In this document: in pieces, positions 25,539 to 33,785 of the stretch
Layout of the letters: each line of letters opens with the position of its first letter
Numbering within the stretch: position 1 is the stretch's first letter
Source of the DNA: Bradyrhizobium liaoningense
Lineage (GTDB): Bacteria; Pseudomonadota; Alphaproteobacteria; Rhizobiales; Xanthobacteraceae
Length of the DNA: 64,000 nucleotides
NCBI RefSeq assembly: GCF_018130825.1
Contig: NZ_JAFCJS010000001.1
Span: forward strand, 186,001 to 250,000
Direction of reading: 5' to 3'
The notes under the pieces: generated by a model
What the model saw: only the letters and a program-made list of their open reading frames with translations
Told to the model about the DNA's origin: nothing
Database searches by the model: none
Program-made: the position numbers and the translations under genes

Positions 25539-27878
25539 ATGCGTTTAGCGTTCTGGCGTGCCGGCAAGGACAAGGCGGTGATCGAGCGGGCTGTTTCGAA
25601 GTCCAAAGCCGAAGCCAAGGCGACCGAAGCCAGGATGGTCGAAGCCGCGCCCAAGGTCGAAGCCGCCAAGGTTGAAGCAAAGCCTGCGCCGGTCATCGCG
25701 AAGCAGGCCGCGGTCGAATCCGGTGACATCGATCTGCACGCGCTCGGCGCAGCACTGGCCCGCAAGCGCAGCTGGATCGTCGTGCCTACGGTGCTGGCGC
25801 TCGTCGCGTCGATTGCCGCCGTCAACCTGGTCACGCCGCGCTACAAGTCGGAAACCCGCATCCTGATCGACGGCCGCGAGAACGTGTTCCTGCGCCCGAA
25901 CAGCGACCGCACCGAGGAGCGGCAGGCGCTCGACGCCGAGGCCGTCACCAGCCAGGTGCAGCTCGTGCTGTCGCGCGATCTCGCGCGCGAGATCATCAAG
26001 AAGAACAAGCTTGCCGAGCGGCCCGAATTCGATCCGGTGCTGCAAGGCATCTCGCCGCTGAAGTCGCTGGCGGCCCTCGTCGGCATCGGCCGCGATCCGT
26101 TCTCGATGACGCCGGAAGAGCGCGTGCTGGATGCCTATTACGAGCGCTTGCAGGCCTACGCCGTCGACAAGTCGCGCGTCATCGTGGTCGAATTCCAGTC
26201 CGCCGATCCGGACCTTGCCGCACGCGTCGCCAACTCGATCGCCGACGGCTACCTCGTGCTGCAGCAGAATGCCCGCCAGGACCAGGCCAAGAACGCGAGC
26301 CAGTGGCTCGCGGGCGAGATCGAGAATCTGCGCAAGAAGGTGTCCGACGCCGAGGCCAGGGTCGAGGATTTCCGCTCGAAGTCGAGCCTGTTCGTCGGCA
26401 CCAACAACACCACGCTGTCGAACCAGCAGATGGGCGAGGTCAACACCCAGCTCAACAATGCGCGCTCGATGAAGGCGGATGCGGAATCCAAGGCGCGGCT
26501 GATCAAGGAGATGCTCCAGAGCGGCAAGCCGATCGAGGCATCCGAAGTGGTGAACTCCGAGCTGATGCGTCGATTGTCGGAGCAGCGGGTGACATTGCGG
26601 GCGCAGCTCGCCGAACAATCGTCCACGCTGCTCGGCAACCACCCGCGCATCAAGGAGCTGAAGGCCCAGCTCGGCGACCTCGACAACCAGATCCGGGACG
26701 AGGCGGCCAAGATCTCCCGCTCGCTCGAAAACGACGCCCGCATCGCCAGTGGCCGGGTCGACGGCCTGACGGCGAGCCTCGAGCAGCTCAAGAAGCAGGC
26801 GACCTCGACCAACGGGCAGGACGTGCAACTGCGCGCGCTCGAGCGCGAGGCCAAGGCGCAGCGCGACCTGCTCGAGACCTATCTCGCGAAGTATCGCGAG
26901 GCCAATACCCGCGAGACCATCGACACCGCGCCGACCGATGGCCGCATCATCTCGCGCGCCATCGTCTCCAATACGCCGGCCTATCCGAAGAAGCTGCCGA
27001 TCGTGCTGATCGCGACGATCGCGACGCTGCTGCTCTCGTCAGGCGTCGTCGTCACCAGCGAGCTGCTCCGCCAGACCGCGCCGCGCGCGGTGGCCGCCTT
27101 CACGCCGGCGCCGGCGCAACCGCAGGCGGCGGTCCGCCAGGAACCAGTCGTCCAGCCGCCCGTCCAGCCGCCCGTCCAGCCGCCCGTCCAGCCGCCCGTC
27201 GAGCCGTTCGTCGAGCCGGTCATCGAAGAGCCGGCGCCGCTTCAGCCGGAGATGACGGCCGGTGCCGGTGTCGCCGAATTCGCCGAGATCGAGCATCTGG
27301 CGGGCAGCCTGCGCGCTGCAGGCGCCGCGGCGAAGAAGGTCACGGTGCTCGGCACCGCGTCCGGCGAAGCCGTGACGCTATCGGCCTTGACGCTGGCCCG
27401 GCATCTGGCGCGCGACGCGCGTGTCGTCGTGGTCGATCTCGCCGCGTCCTCGCCGACCATCGCCGCCGTGTCGGTCGACGCCTCCGCGCCCGGCCTTGCC
27501 GAGCTGATGCAGGGCGAAGCCTCGTTCGCCCAGGTCATCACCCGCGACAAGCTCTCGCGGCTGCATCTGGTCATGGCCGGCCGTCCCGGCTTCGACCGCA
27601 GCCTGCTGCAATCGCCGCGCGTGGGCCTCGCGATCGACGCGTTGCTGCGCGCCTATGACCATGTGCTGCTCGATGCCGGCGGTGCTTCCGACCTTCCGGC
27701 CGAGCTGCTGACGACCAGCGCCCGCGCCGTCGTGGTGCCCGATGCCTCGATGGCACAGGACGCGCGCACGCTGATGTGCGAGCAGCTGAAGGCCGTCGGC
27801 TTCAGCGAGGTGACGATGCTGAGCAAGCCCGTGCAGCCGTCGGATGCCGTGGAGACGCCGCGCGTGGTCGCGGCGTAG
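25539..27878 (+). CDS. Wzc/GumC-like polysaccharide co-polymerase with degenerate kinase domain
   Basis: A 779-residue inner-membrane protein that should control chain length and export of the exopolysaccharide. After a charged cytoplasmic N-terminus come a first membrane helix (SWIVVPTVLALVASIAAVNL), a Wzz domain (about 65-160), long periplasmic coiled-coils (to about 460), a second helix (LPIVLIATIATLLLSSGVVV) and a Pro-rich linker. The cytoplasmic ATPase-like domain (about 595-770) has GTASGEAVT where the Walker A GEGKS/T should be, so the P-loop Lys is missing. No C-terminal Tyr cluster is seen. Start ATG 25539 follows GGGAG. Confidence 0.88.
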   Translation: MRLAFWRAGKDKAVIERAVSKSKAEAKATEARMVEAAPKVEAAKVEAKPAPVIAKQAAVESGDIDLHALGAALARKRSWIVVPTVLALVASIAAVNLVTPRYKSETRILIDGRENVFLRPNSDRTEERQALDAEAVTSQVQLVLSRDLAREIIKKNKLAERPEFDPVLQGISPLKSLAALVGIGRDPFSMTPEERVLDAYYERLQAYAVDKSRVIVVEFQSADPDLAARVANSIADGYLVLQQNARQDQAKNASQWLAGEIENLRKKVSDAEARVEDFRSKSSLFVGTNNTTLSNQQMGEVNTQLNNARSMKADAESKARLIKEMLQSGKPIEASEVVNSELMRRLSEQRVTLRAQLAEQSSTLLGNHPRIKELKAQLGDLDNQIRDEAAKISRSLENDARIASGRVDGLTASLEQLKKQATSTNGQDVQLRALEREAKAQRDLLETYLAKYREANTRETIDTAPTDGRIISRAIVSNTPAYPKKLPIVLIATIATLLLSSGVVVTSELLRQTAPRAVAAFTPAPAQPQAAVRQEPVVQPPVQPPVQPPVQPPVEPFVEPVIEEPAPLQPEMTAGAGVAEFAEIEHLAGSLRAAGAAAKKVTVLGTASGEAVTLSALTLARHLARDARVVVVDLAASSPTIAAVSVDASAPGLAELMQGEASFAQVITRDKLSRLHLVMAGRPGFDRSLLQSPRVGLAIDALLRAYDHVLLDAGGASDLPAELLTTSARAVVVPDASMAQDARTLMCEQLKAVGFSEVTMLSKPVQPSDAVETPRVVAA
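27153..27200 (+). repeat. Four perfect 12-bp tandem repeats inside the Wzc-like gene
   Basis: CAGCCGCCCGTC is repeated four times in frame, encoding QPPV four times, in the Pro-rich linker between the second membrane helix and the ATPase-like domain. A fifth, diverged unit follows. Slippage would change linker length in steps of four residues without breaking the frame. Confidence 0.95.
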
Positions 27879-27885
27879 TAGATAT

Positions 27886-27945
27886 TACCCTCTCCCATTG
27901 TGGAAGAGGGTGGCCTCGCGAAAGCGAAGCCGGGTGAGGGGTCTC
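27886..27945. repeat. Intergenic repeat (ACCCTCTCCC...GGGTGAGGGG type)
   Basis: Begins ACCCTCTCCCATTGTGGAAG and ends AAGCCGGGTGAGGGGT. It is an imperfectly symmetrical element of a kind scattered in Rhizobiales chromosomes, immediately downstream of the Wzc-like gene. Confidence 0.65.
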
Positions 27946-27963
27946 TCTCCGCGAGTCCGGAAT

Positions 27964-28054
27964 CGTAGGGTGGGCAAAGGCGCACTTGCGCCGTGCCCAC
28001 CACCTTTCAACGATTGCGGCAGACGTGGGCACGCTTCGCTTTGCCCACCCTACG
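27964..28054. repeat. Palindromic GTAGGGTGGGCAAAG element, copy 2
   Basis: A 91-bp imperfect palindrome with the same termini as copy 1 (CGTAGGGTGGGCAAAG ... CTTTGCCCACCCTACG), placed between the convergent Wzc-like and GNAT/CelD-like genes. The centre differs from copy 1. Confidence 0.87.
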
Positions 28055-28066
28055 ACACTGCGAAGT

Positions 28067-29248
28067 TTACCCGAACGCCTGGCGCAGTCGTCGGGCCAGG
28101 TCGAACAGCACCTGGTTCTGCTTCACAAGCCGCTTGCCGTGGCTGAGCGATGACATCGCCATCGCCGCGAGCTTGCCGCGCGAAGTCAGCGGAACAAAAC
28201 TGTCGAAGATGTCCTCGTCGTCCTTGCAGAACATCCGCTTGTACTCGTCCGAGCCGATGCCGAGGTCGAGCGAGCGGTAGCCGCGCTCGCCGTAGCGGTC
28301 GATGATGTAGCGCATCAGGATCAGGCCCGGGCTGTAGCGGGCGTGCTCCGACATCGTGTAGGTGTTGAACATCATCGAGAAGCGCTGGCCGTCGGCGACG
28401 CCGGCGAAGATCGCGATCACCTCGTCGTCGCATTCGAGCGCGTGGATGTCGATGACGCGTCCTTCGCCACGCGGCGACAGGCAGGCGCTGCGGACGAACT
28501 GCTCGACACCGGGCTCGGCGAAAACGTTCGGCAGTTTCTGTTCGGCCATCCGCGCCGGCTTGACGCGGAAGAACCAGTCGAGCAGGCGGGTGACGTCCGC
28601 GTCCGTCGTGGCGAGGTGATAGCGGTAGCCGGCGAGCGACTGGAGCTTCTTCTCCTTGCTCTTGAGGCGGCGGCGGAAGGAGTTGCTGATCCGCGATGTG
28701 GGCGGGCCGCCCGGCTCCATCGTCAGCAGCGGACAGCCGTTGATCGCGCTCTGTCGCGGCAAGGCCGCGAACGGGTTGTGCTGGTCGCACCAGCGCAGCG
28801 GCTGCTGCGTCAGCGCGAGCACGTCGATATGCGCGCGCAGCGGTGCAAGCAGCGCGTCGAGATCGGCGGTGCCGGCTTCGCCTGCGAACTCGGCGTTCCA
28901 CAATCCCATGTTGAAGGTCGTGTGCTTGCCGCCCATGAAGCAGGCCGTGCGCACGCCGTGGTTCTGGCGCAGCGCGAGCGGCAGCAGCAGCAGCGGCTGG
29001 CGGTCGGCGTCGCGGGCGATGACGATGAAGGGACCGGCGCCTTCGTGAGCGCCGACCTGCCGCTGCCAGGGGCCGAGCAGGTCAAAGCGCTGATAGGGCG
29101 TGAAGAGATGGCCGGGCTCCTCGAAGGCGCGCCAGATCGCTTCGGCCTCGCCGAGGTCGCCGAGGATATCGACATGCGCGATACGGCTCGCTTTCGACCG
29201 CGCTGGCGCTTCTGCCGTCCGGCTTTGCATCGCCGCAGCCATGGTCAT
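28067..29248 (-). CDS. GNAT/CelD-like acyltransferase of the polysaccharide locus
   Basis: A 393-residue protein of the CelD/BioF2-type GNAT superfamily, often found with cellulose or exopolysaccharide genes. Core features are EAEAIWRAFEEPGHLFTPYQ near the N-terminus, SNSFRRRLKSKEKKLQ in the middle, and the C-terminal acetyltransferase half with LECDDEVIAIFAG, YSPGLILMRYIID and SLDLGIGSDEYKRMF. An acyl decoration of sugar or a similar modification is an inference. ATG at 29248 preferred, with 29242 close behind. It points toward the Wzc-like gene. Confidence 0.82.
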   Translation of the reverse strand: MTMAAAMQSRTAEAPARSKASRIAHVDILGDLGEAEAIWRAFEEPGHLFTPYQRFDLLGPWQRQVGAHEGAGPFIVIARDADRQPLLLLPLALRQNHGVRTACFMGGKHTTFNMGLWNAEFAGEAGTADLDALLAPLRAHIDVLALTQQPLRWCDQHNPFAALPRQSAINGCPLLTMEPGGPPTSRISNSFRRRLKSKEKKLQSLAGYRYHLATTDADVTRLLDWFFRVKPARMAEQKLPNVFAEPGVEQFVRSACLSPRGEGRVIDIHALECDDEVIAIFAGVADGQRFSMMFNTYTMSEHARYSPGLILMRYIIDRYGERGYRSLDLGIGSDEYKRMFCKDDEDIFDSFVPLTSRGKLAAMAMSSLSHGKRLVKQNQVLFDLARRLRQAFG

Positions 29249-29389
29249 TCGCGAAACCTGTCGAGAAAACGAAAAATGCGTAATTCGGCCTGTGGCCGAC
29301 CTTTGCAAACAAATGTCAACAAAGGGTAATGAGGAGGGGCCAGGACCTGAGCAAGCGAACGGGCCGCCGGCGAGCGCGAAGGTGGGATA

Positions 29390-30439
29390 TTGGCATCCGA
29401 CGACAGATGGCTGCAACGGCTGCGCCTCGAGCTGACCTGGTTCACCGGTCAGGCTGCGCTGCGCAGCCGTGGTGCCGGCGCCATCCTGCGCTTTGCGCAT
29501 GTGCGGCCGCGGCGGCGCGGTGGGTTTCAGCCGCTGCGCCAGCACGAGATCACTCCGCAATTCCTCGACCGCGCCATTCGCGCGCTGAAGCGGTGGAAGT
29601 ACGATTTCCTCGGCATGGACGAGGTCTGCCGGCGTGCGGTGACGCTGCCGGAGAAGCGGCGCTTCGTGGCGCTCACCTTCGACGGCGCGCCGAAGGATCT
29701 CATCAAGTTTGCCTATCCGGTGCTGGCACGCCACGGCGTGCCTTTCACGATCTATGTGCCCACCGCGTTTCCCGATGGCGTCGGTGAAGCCTGGTGGCTC
29801 GGGCTGGAGCAGGTGATCGCGCGCGAGAGCCGCATCAGCCTGATGATGGGCGACAGGGAGCAGCGCTTCACGGTCACAGGCAATGCCGAGAAGCAGGCGT
29901 TGTTCGCTTATCTCGAAGGCTGGCTGCGCTCGCTGCCGCCGGTGGAGCTGTCGGCTGCAATCGCCGATCTCTGCACGCGCTACCGGGTCGACCTCGCCGC
30001 GCTATCGCGCGAAGCGTCGATGGATTGGGAGGACCTCGCGAAGCTCGCTGCCGACCCACTGGTCACGATCGGCAACGCGACCGTGAACTATCCCGTTCTC
30101 GCCAACATGAAGGACGCAGGCGCGCTGCGCGAGATGACGATGGGCAAGGCGGTCGCGGAATCCGCGTTCGATCGCGAGATCAGGCATCTGGCGTTTCCGT
30201 TCGGCGACCGCGCCGCGTTCCGGCGCAGCCACGTCGTGATGGCGGAGGAGGCCGGGTTTGCCAGCGCGGTCTCGACGATCCCGGGCATCGTGGAGGCGGA
30301 GGGGCGCACCAATCTGCGCGCGCTGCCGCGGATTTCCTGGGACGGGCGCGTGCGCTCGCTGCGGATGCTGCGCGTGCTGGTATCAGGCGTGGCCTTTGCG
30401 CCGGTGAGGCCGACCGGCAGCGCTACGGGCCAGACTTGA
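29390..30439 (+). CDS. NodB-fold (polysaccharide deacetylase-like) protein lacking metal-binding His
   Basis: A 349-residue protein with the NodB-type layout, but two key motifs are altered. Motif 1, normally TFDD, reads LTFDGAP (95-101), so the second Asp is Gly. Motif 2, normally H-[ST]-x-x-H, reads IGNATVNYP (227-235), with Ala and Asn at the His positions. Later motifs (LAFPFGD) persist. By family it would deacetylate N-acetyl sugars, but it is probably inactive or works differently. Start is TTG at 29390. No signal peptide is evident. Confidence 0.8.
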   Translation: MASDDRWLQRLRLELTWFTGQAALRSRGAGAILRFAHVRPRRRGGFQPLRQHEITPQFLDRAIRALKRWKYDFLGMDEVCRRAVTLPEKRRFVALTFDGAPKDLIKFAYPVLARHGVPFTIYVPTAFPDGVGEAWWLGLEQVIARESRISLMMGDREQRFTVTGNAEKQALFAYLEGWLRSLPPVELSAAIADLCTRYRVDLAALSREASMDWEDLAKLAADPLVTIGNATVNYPVLANMKDAGALREMTMGKAVAESAFDREIRHLAFPFGDRAAFRRSHVVMAEEAGFASAVSTIPGIVEAEGRTNLRALPRISWDGRVRSLRMLRVLVSGVAFAPVRPTGSATGQT

Positions 30440-30644
30440 CGCGATCGGGCCGCTGCATCCAGCTCACGATCGGCATCGCCGGCAGCACCCAGCCCATGCC
30501 GACCACGACGTAATAGATCGCCTGCCGCCAGCCGGATTCGGCGATCCACGGCATCTGCGCCGCCGCCATGCCGAGCAGGGCCCAGACGGTGGCCAGCACC
30601 AGCAGCAGGATGGCGCCGAGGAACTTGCGGGTGCGGATCGTCAT
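30423..30644 (-). CDS. DUF2842 small membrane protein
   Basis: A 73-residue protein with two predicted membrane helices ([19 protein letters not shown] and [19 protein letters not shown]) in the DUF2842 pattern (RTRKFLGAI at the start, WMQRPD at the end). It is found in alphaproteobacteria; function unknown. Its 3' end overlaps the end of the convergent NodB-like gene by 17 bases, and it is divergent from ctaA, with which it may share a promoter region. Confidence 0.85.
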   Translation of the reverse strand: MTIRTRKFLGAILLLVLATVWALLGMAAAQMPWIAESGWRQAIYYVVVGMGWVLPAMPIVSWMQRPDRVKSGP

Positions 30645-30753
30645 GGCGGACTGTTGCGGCTTTCGCGTAACTTGCGCTGCGGGAGCGGGGGACTATAAGG
30701 GGCACGCAGTCCGGTTCAAGTCTCTTAGGCACAGGCTTGGTTTTGTCCTTGAA

Positions 30754-31836
30754 ATGACGATGATTTCCACCCCGTCCGAGCCGCACCGCGCCGTGCGCTG
30801 GTGGCTGATCTCCGTGGCCGCTCTGATCGCGCTGATGGTGCTGGTCGGCGGGGCGACGCGGCTGACGGAATCCGGCCTGTCGATCGTCGAATGGAAGCCG
30901 GTCACGGGCAGCGTTCCGCCGCTTTCGGAGACGCAGTGGACCGAGGCGTTCGAGGCCTACAAGAAGATCCCGCAATATCGTGAGCTCAACGCGGGCATGA
31001 GCCTGTCCGAGTTCAAGGAGATCTTCTGGTGGGAATGGAGCCACCGGCTGCTCGGCCGCTTCATCGGCGTCGCCTATCTGCTGCCGTTCCTGTTCTTCCT
31101 CTGGCGCGGCGGCCTGTCGGGTGAGCTGAAGCGGCGCCTGTGGCTGCTGTTCGCGCTCGGCGGGCTGCAGGGTGCGGTCGGCTGGTGGATGGTGGCCTCG
31201 GGCCTGACGGAGCGGGTCGAGGTCTCGCAATACCGGCTGGCGACGCATCTGGTGCTGGCGCTGCTGATCTTCGCCGGCATCGTCTGGACGGTGCGGCGGC
31301 TCAAGGAGCGGCGGCAGATCGCCGCGCCCGCGCGGCTGCGGTTCACCAGCGCGCTGCTCCTCGTCGTGACCTTCGTGCAGATCTATTTCGGTGCGCTGGT
31401 CGCGGGCCTGCGCGCCGGGCGCGCCTACAATACCTGGCCGCAGATCGACGGTGCGTTCATTCCCTCGGCCGAGCGGCTGTGGTTCGAGACGCCGTGGTGG
31501 CGCAACATGTTCGACAACGTGCTGACCGTGCAGTTCGAGCATCGCATGACGGCCTATTTGCTGTTCGTGCTGGCGGCGTTGCATGCGTTCGATGCGGTGC
31601 GTTCGCGCGCGGGTGCCGCGGCTGGCGGCGCGCTCTGGCTGTTCGCGGCGGTCAGCGTGCAGGCCGTGCTCGGCATCCTCACGCTGCTCAACCAGGTGCC
31701 GATCGACCTTGCGCTTTCGCACCAGGCGATGGCGATCGTGGTGCTCACGCTCGCGGTGATGCAGGTCGAGCGGCTGGCCTCGCGACAGTCTGCGCAAGCG
31801 CAGCCGCGCGCGGTTCCTGTCAGCCAGCCCGGCTGA
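30754..31836 (+). CDS. ctaA: Heme A synthase
   Basis: CtaA (COX15 family) oxidises heme O to heme A for cytochrome aa3 oxidase. The 360-residue protein has about eight membrane helices with the conserved heme-liganding histidines in [26 protein letters not shown] and ALSHQAMA, and the [14 protein letters not shown] motif near the N-terminus. It starts at ATG 30754; upstream in-frame sequence lacks hydrophobic character. The stop lies in TGATCA, shared with the stop of the convergent gene. Confidence 0.96.
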   Translation: MTMISTPSEPHRAVRWWLISVAALIALMVLVGGATRLTESGLSIVEWKPVTGSVPPLSETQWTEAFEAYKKIPQYRELNAGMSLSEFKEIFWWEWSHRLLGRFIGVAYLLPFLFFLWRGGLSGELKRRLWLLFALGGLQGAVGWWMVASGLTERVEVSQYRLATHLVLALLIFAGIVWTVRRLKERRQIAAPARLRFTSALLLVVTFVQIYFGALVAGLRAGRAYNTWPQIDGAFIPSAERLWFETPWWRNMFDNVLTVQFEHRMTAYLLFVLAALHAFDAVRSRAGAAAGGALWLFAAVSVQAVLGILTLLNQVPIDLALSHQAMAIVVLTLAVMQVERLASRQSAQAQPRAVPVSQPG

Positions 31837-32181
31837 TCAGCAATAACCGTAGACGCCGCACGCGTAGGGCAGGCGCCAGAAATAATCGACCTGCTTCCCC
31901 CCGTAATACGGGCCCTGATAATCGTAGCTCCAGGGCCGGCCGTAATAGCCCGGCAAGGTGCTGGAGCCGGGCAGGAGCGGCGTGCCCGGCAGGTTGCGGA
32001 TGTAGCTGCCGATGCCATAGGCCGGCGAGATCAGCGCATCCGGATCGGTCTCGACATAGACCTGTGGCGGGTCCTGCGGCGGCACGGCAGCGCGCCGCAT
32101 TGCCGTCGCCGGCAGATCGGCGGCGAGCGCGCCTGAAACCGTCAGCATCGCCGCAAGGGCAGGTACCATCCAGCGCAGCAT
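31837..32181 (-). CDS. Small exported Tyr/Pro-rich protein
   Basis: A 114-residue protein with a Sec signal peptide (MLRWMVPALAAMLTVSGALAA, cleavage after ALA). The mature part is rich in Pro, Tyr and Gly (RAAVPPQDPPQVYVETDP, then GYYGRPWSYDYQGPYYGG) and ends CGVYGYC. Probably periplasmic or outer-membrane associated. Similar small proteins occur in Bradyrhizobium; function unknown. The TTAA-N6-TTAAC motif at about 32236 lies upstream and could be a CtrA-like site. ATG 32181 preferred over 32211. Confidence 0.7.
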   Translation of the reverse strand: MLRWMVPALAAMLTVSGALAADLPATAMRRAAVPPQDPPQVYVETDPDALISPAYGIGSYIRNLPGTPLLPGSSTLPGYYGRPWSYDYQGPYYGGKQVDYFWRLPYACGVYGYC

Positions 32182-32251
32182 CGTCGGCTCCGAATCAAAG
32201 GGGCGATCCAAGGACGATGTATGCGGCAGATATGGTTAATGACTGTTAACT

Positions 32252-32372
32252 GACGGCGGCCGAAACGGCCGCCGTCATTCCGGGGCGGTGCGCAGCACCG
32301 AACCCGGATCTAGAGATGACCAGACAATCTTGAGGTTCCGGATTCGCGCTTTGCGCGCCCCGGAACGACCGG
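32252..32372. repeat. Hairpin and intergenic repeat after metY
   Basis: An 11-bp perfect hairpin (GACGGCGGCCG / CGGCCGCCGTC, 32252-32276) leads into a repeat beginning GTCATTCCGGGGCGG and ending GCGCCCCGGAACGACC. The type is common between genes in Bradyrhizobium. It may end transcription from both directions; no long T-run follows. Confidence 0.6.
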
Positions 32373-32375
32373 AAG

Positions 32376-33656
32376 CTAAGCCCCCAGCGCCTGCTCCAGG
32401 TCGGCGATCAGATCTTCCTTGTCCTCGATGCCGATCGAAAGCCGCACCACGTCGGGGCCCGCGCCGGACTTCACCTTCGCGGCGTCGTCGAGCTGGCTGT
32501 GGGTGGTCGAGGCCGGATGGATCACCAGCGAGCGGGTGTCGCCGACATTGGCGAGGTGCGAGAACAGCTGCAACTTCGACACCAGGCTGACGCCGGCGTC
32601 ATAGCCGCCCTTCAGGCTGAAGGTGAACACCGCGCCCGCGCCCTTTGGCGCATATTTGCGCGCGAGCTGGTTGTACTTGTCGCTCGGCAGGCCCGCATAG
32701 CTCACCGAGGCCACCGCCGGATGGCCGGCGAGGAATTCGGCGACCGCCTTGGCGTTGTCGCAGTGCTTCTGCATGCGCAGCGGCAACGTCTCGATGCCGG
32801 TCAGGATCATGAAGGCGTTGAACGGCGAGAGCGCCGGTCCAAGGTCGCGCAGGCCGAGCACGCGGCAGGCGATCGCGAAGGCGAAATTGCCAAAGGTCTC
32901 CTGCAGGCGGATGCCGTGATATTCCGGCCGCGGCTCCGACAGCATCGGGTATTTGCCCCCCGTCGACCAGTCGAAGGTGCCGGCATCGACGATGATGCCG
33001 CCGAGCGAATTGCCGTGGCCGCCCAAAAATTTCGTCAGCGAGTGCACGACGATGTCGGCGCCGTGGTCGATCGGGCGAATGAGGTAGGGCGAAGCGAGCG
33101 TGTTGTCGACGATCAGCGGCACGCCCGCCTTGCGCGCGACCGTCGAGATCGCCTCGATGTCGGTGATGCTGCCGGCGGGGTTGGCGATGGACTCGATGAA
33201 GATCGCCTTGGTGCGCGGCGTCACCGCGCGCTCGAAGCTTGCGATGTCATCAGGGTCGGCCCACACCACGTTCCAGCCAAAGCTCTTGAACGCGTGCGTG
33301 AACTGGTTGATCGAGCCGCCATAGAGCTTTCGCGCGGCGATGAACTCGTCGCCGGGCTGCAGCAATTGCTGCAACACCACGACCTGCGCGGCATGGCCCG
33401 AGGCCACCGCCAGCGCAGCCGTGCCGCCTTCGAGCGCGGCGACGCGCTCTTCCAGCACGGCGTTGGTCGGGTTGCCGATGCGGGTGTAGATGTTGCCGAA
33501 CGCCTGCAGGCCGAACAGCGAGGCGGCGTGATCGGCGTCGTTGAAGACAAATGATGTCGTTTGATAAATCGGAGTCGCGCGCGCGCCGGTGGTCGGATCG
33601 GGCTGTGCACCGGCATGCACGGCGAGGGTTGAAAATCCCGGAAGGCGATCGCTCAT
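32376..33656 (-). CDS. metY: O-acetylhomoserine aminocarboxypropyltransferase (MetY-type)
   Basis: A PLP enzyme of the Cys/Met metabolism family that makes homocysteine from O-acetylhomoserine and sulfide. The PLP lysine is Lys209 (VVHSLTKFLGGHGNSLGG); other motifs are TPIYQTTSFVF, YTRIGNPTN, ALASGHAA-like ALAVASGHAA, and LVIHPASTTHSQLDD near the C-terminus. The 426-residue length is that of MetY rather than the shorter MetB/MetC. A CoA-binding protein gene lies 129 bases upstream on the same strand. I looked for a SAM-II riboswitch in that gap and did not find it. Confidence 0.93.
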   Translation of the reverse strand: MSDRLPGFSTLAVHAGAQPDPTTGARATPIYQTTSFVFNDADHAASLFGLQAFGNIYTRIGNPTNAVLEERVAALEGGTAALAVASGHAAQVVVLQQLLQPGDEFIAARKLYGGSINQFTHAFKSFGWNVVWADPDDIASFERAVTPRTKAIFIESIANPAGSITDIEAISTVARKAGVPLIVDNTLASPYLIRPIDHGADIVVHSLTKFLGGHGNSLGGIIVDAGTFDWSTGGKYPMLSEPRPEYHGIRLQETFGNFAFAIACRVLGLRDLGPALSPFNAFMILTGIETLPLRMQKHCDNAKAVAEFLAGHPAVASVSYAGLPSDKYNQLARKYAPKGAGAVFTFSLKGGYDAGVSLVSKLQLFSHLANVGDTRSLVIHPASTTHSQLDDAAKVKSGAGPDVVRLSIGIEDKEDLIADLEQALGA

Positions 33657-33785
33657 TGAGGGCGTCCTGTTCTTGTGGTCTGAAATCGCGCGGCATGCTG
33701 ATCGGCGCCGCGGCTGTCGTCAAGCCGCCGCTTCACAGCTCGACGCTACGCATTGTCACGTTCGCAGAGGCGGAAATTTATTGCG

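Noticed and set aside
33657-33785. Possible SAM-II riboswitch before metY
   Set aside because: Alphaproteobacterial metY genes sometimes carry SAM-II. A GCGCGATTTCA segment looked similar to its first half, but the required GCUAAA-type 3' half and pseudoknot partner are absent.
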